Shown here: one piece after another, positions 62,545 to 64,000 of the stretch
Position numbering within the stretch: the first letter of the stretch is position 1
How the letters are laid out: the number at the start of each line of letters is the position of its first letter
DNA from: a virus
IMG/VR virus record: IMGVR_UViG_3300034107_000136
Coordinates: 1 to 64,000 of that record
Length of the DNA stretch: 64,000 bases
Direction: 5' to 3' (one strand)
The notes under the pieces: generated by a model
The model's database searches: none
Seen by the model: only the letters and a program-made list of their open reading frames with translations
Told to the model about the DNA's origin: nothing
Position numbers and translations under genes: made by a program

Positions 62545-63751
62545 TCTAGAGGCAAAGACAATATCAGCAGTCTTGAATGACAAGCAGGTTCACATTCTGC
62601 TACAGGCTAACATTGATACGATTCTTAGGACACACAACGATGTGTGGGGATTCGTAAGAAACTACTATGAGCAGAATCAGACTGTTCCTCCTGCAAACAT
62701 TGTGAAGCAGCAGTTTGCTGATTTTGAGTACACCTCTGATACTGGTAGCACCAAGCATCATCTTGATGAATTGCGTACCGACTTTCTTAATGACAATATT
62801 AAGATAATGCTTCGCTCTGCTGCAAATGAGGTTCAAGATGGAAAGGCAACGGATGCCCTCAACACTCTTGTTACCGAAACAGCAAACCTAAAGCGCATCA
62901 CATCAACAGTGCGAGATCTTGATGTTTCAAACGTTGATGATGCTGTAGCATACTTTGAGAATATCAAGAGGCTACAGGAAAGCGGTATGCATGGAATCTA
63001 CACAGGACTTGCAGGATTTGACAACTATATGCCAGCGGGAATTACCCCCGGACAGTTTGGCGTCCTTCTTGCTTACCCTGCTATTGGTAAGTCTTGGATG
63101 GCCTTGTACCTTGCTGTACAGGCATGGAAGCACGGCAAGTCACCACTGATCATCAGCCTTGAAATGACGGAGGCAGAAGTTCGTAATAGATTATTTGCAA
63201 TTATTGGCAACGGTATGTGGAGTCATCGTAAACTATCATCTGGAAACGTAGAGATTGATATGTTTAAGAAGTGGATGAGCAAGACCTTTGATGGCAAGCC
63301 AAGCATTCATATTATTTCCAACGAGGGAATTGGAGAGGTTTCTCCATCAGTACTTCGTGGAAAGATTGATCAGTACAACCCATCTATCGTGTTTGTTGAC
63401 TACTTGAACCTTATGACTTCTAATACTCGTACTGAGAGTGAAGTTGTCAAGATGAAGAATCTTTCGCGGGAACTGAAGTTGCTTGCAATTAGCGAGGAAG
63501 TTCCAATCGTAGCCATCTCATCTGCAACACCAGATGACGTAACAGACATGAATAGTGTTCCTACTCTTGGTCAGACTTCATGGTCACGACAGATTGCCTA
63601 TGATGCTGATTGGTTACTAGCCCTAGGACGTGCAGCCAACAGTGATGTGTTGGAGTGCGTATTTAGGAAGAATCGTAATGGCTTTCTTGGAGAGTTTATG
63701 GTTCAGGTAGACTTCGATAGTGGTCGATTTATCTATAAGGATTTTGAGTAA
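62537..63751 (+). CDS. DnaB-type replicative helicase
   Basis: 404 residues. Short N-terminal helical domain (1-120) and a RecA-fold: 'GIYTGLAGFDNYMPAGITPG', Walker A variant AYPAIGKS (~180-186), 'PLIISLEMTEAEVRNRLFAI', Walker B 'PSIVFVDYLNLM' (~280-291), 'VPIVAISSATPDDVTDMNSV' with 'SWSRQIAYDADWLLAL' in the C-terminal motifs. Unwinds DNA at the phage fork. Walker A has Ala where Gly is usual. Confidence 0.9.
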   Translation: MANLEAKTISAVLNDKQVHILLQANIDTILRTHNDVWGFVRNYYEQNQTVPPANIVKQQFADFEYTSDTGSTKHHLDELRTDFLNDNIKIMLRSAANEVQDGKATDALNTLVTETANLKRITSTVRDLDVSNVDDAVAYFENIKRLQESGMHGIYTGLAGFDNYMPAGITPGQFGVLLAYPAIGKSWMALYLAVQAWKHGKSPLIISLEMTEAEVRNRLFAIIGNGMWSHRKLSSGNVEIDMFKKWMSKTFDGKPSIHIISNEGIGEVSPSVLRGKIDQYNPSIVFVDYLNLMTSNTRTESEVVKMKNLSRELKLLAISEEVPIVAISSATPDDVTDMNSVPTLGQTSWSRQIAYDADWLLALGRAANSDVLECVFRKNRNGFLGEFMVQVDFDSGRFIYKDFE

Positions 63752-63757
63752 ATAGTG

Positions 63758-63763
63758 TATAAT
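63758..63763 (+). promoter_or_regulatory. -10 for leaderless gene at 63770
   Basis: TGTATAAT, 6 bases to ATG. Confidence 0.65.
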
Positions 63764-63769
63764 TAGTCT

Positions 63770-64000
63770 ATGCCAATTACACATAATCTTATATCACTAA
63801 ACAATACAACTGCAATACCAGTCTCTGTTACGGGTAATCATGCTGGAAGAGATATCACTATTCAAAATGTATCTAGTTCTGCAATTGTCTACCTTGGAGC
63901 AGAGGGTGTAACCACCACTAATTATGGATATAAAATTGCCCCAAATACTGCGTGGTCTGTAGAACTAAGGGGTGGAGATGTTTTGTATGCAATATCATCT
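63770..64000 (+). CDS. Beta-rich virion protein, partial (runs off right edge)
   Basis: 77 residues visible: 'MPITHNLISLNNTTAIPVSV', 'GRDITIQNVSSSAIVYLGAE', 'YKIAPNTAWSVELRGGDVLY'. This strand pattern is common in phage head or tail decoration proteins. Frame open to the window end; leaderless promoter at 63758. Confidence 0.65.
   Translation, partial: MPITHNLISLNNTTAIPVSVTGNHAGRDITIQNVSSSAIVYLGAEGVTTTNYGYKIAPNTAWSVELRGGDVLYAISS

Overview
The window is part of a large tailed-phage genome (siphovirus-like), most likely from a phage of an actinobacterium. The head and tail genes at 34.3-61.1 kb run in standard order: portal, XkdF-type protease/scaffold, HK97-fold capsid, head-tail connectors, tail tube, frameshifted tail assembly chaperones, a 3,096-residue tape measure, then tail tip proteins. 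The actinobacterial host is an inference. It rests on RecA-NDp/PafBC-like promoter boxes, pervasive leaderless gene starts and an r1t-family holin. No integrase, repressor, terminase, endolysin, tRNA or CRISPR array was recognised in the window.

Region 1 (1-5.15 kb, minus strand, visibly more G+C-rich). This is an array of about 24 very small genes (20-64 codons). Almost every one has its own copy of one promoter, read as TGTCAGACCCC, five variable bases, then TAnnnT. I count 23 copies, 22 of them with an intact TAnnnT. The layout matches the DNA-damage promoter of mycobacteria (TTGTCRGTG, 8 bases, TAnnnT). In 12 genes the start codon lies 6-7 bases after the -10 box, so the mRNA should be leaderless. 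Ten genes have a leader with a GAAAGG- or GGAGG-type ribosome site. A palindromic CCCGGG usually lies between one gene's stop and the next promoter. One promoter drives no gene but a predicted structured RNA of about 240 nt with its own terminator (4074-4312). I regard this array as the most novel part of the window.

Region 2 (5.3-28.5 kb, mostly plus strand). After an endonuclease VII-like gene and a Cys-rich gene comes about 22 kb of tail-fibre and adhesin genes. Seven are paralogous glycine-rich adhesins, each directly preceded by, and translationally coupled to, a small beta-rich partner gene. Many cassettes begin with TATAAT and an ATG 5-6 bases later (leaderless). Inside this region sit a membrane/lysis island (8.07-9.39 kb: r1t holin, two other membrane proteins, a TM plus coiled-coil protein, no endolysin) and a reverse-strand pair, ThyX and an HNH nuclease.

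Region 3 (28.5-34.25 kb). A B12-dependent (class II) ribonucleotide reductase and a 1,206-residue fibre-like protein with a lectin-like domain. ThyX and the reductase together would raise deoxynucleotide and dTMP supply.

Region 4 (34.25-61.1 kb). The head and tail module. It shows two translational devices: an internal Shine-Dalgarno and ATG giving a separate 188-aa scaffold from the protease gene, and a GGGAAAC -1 slip site joining the two tail assembly chaperones.

Region 5 (61.1-64 kb). Small zinc-ribbon and helix-turn-helix proteins, then from a consensus-spaced promoter three small genes and a DnaB-type helicase. A further fibre-like gene runs off the right edge.
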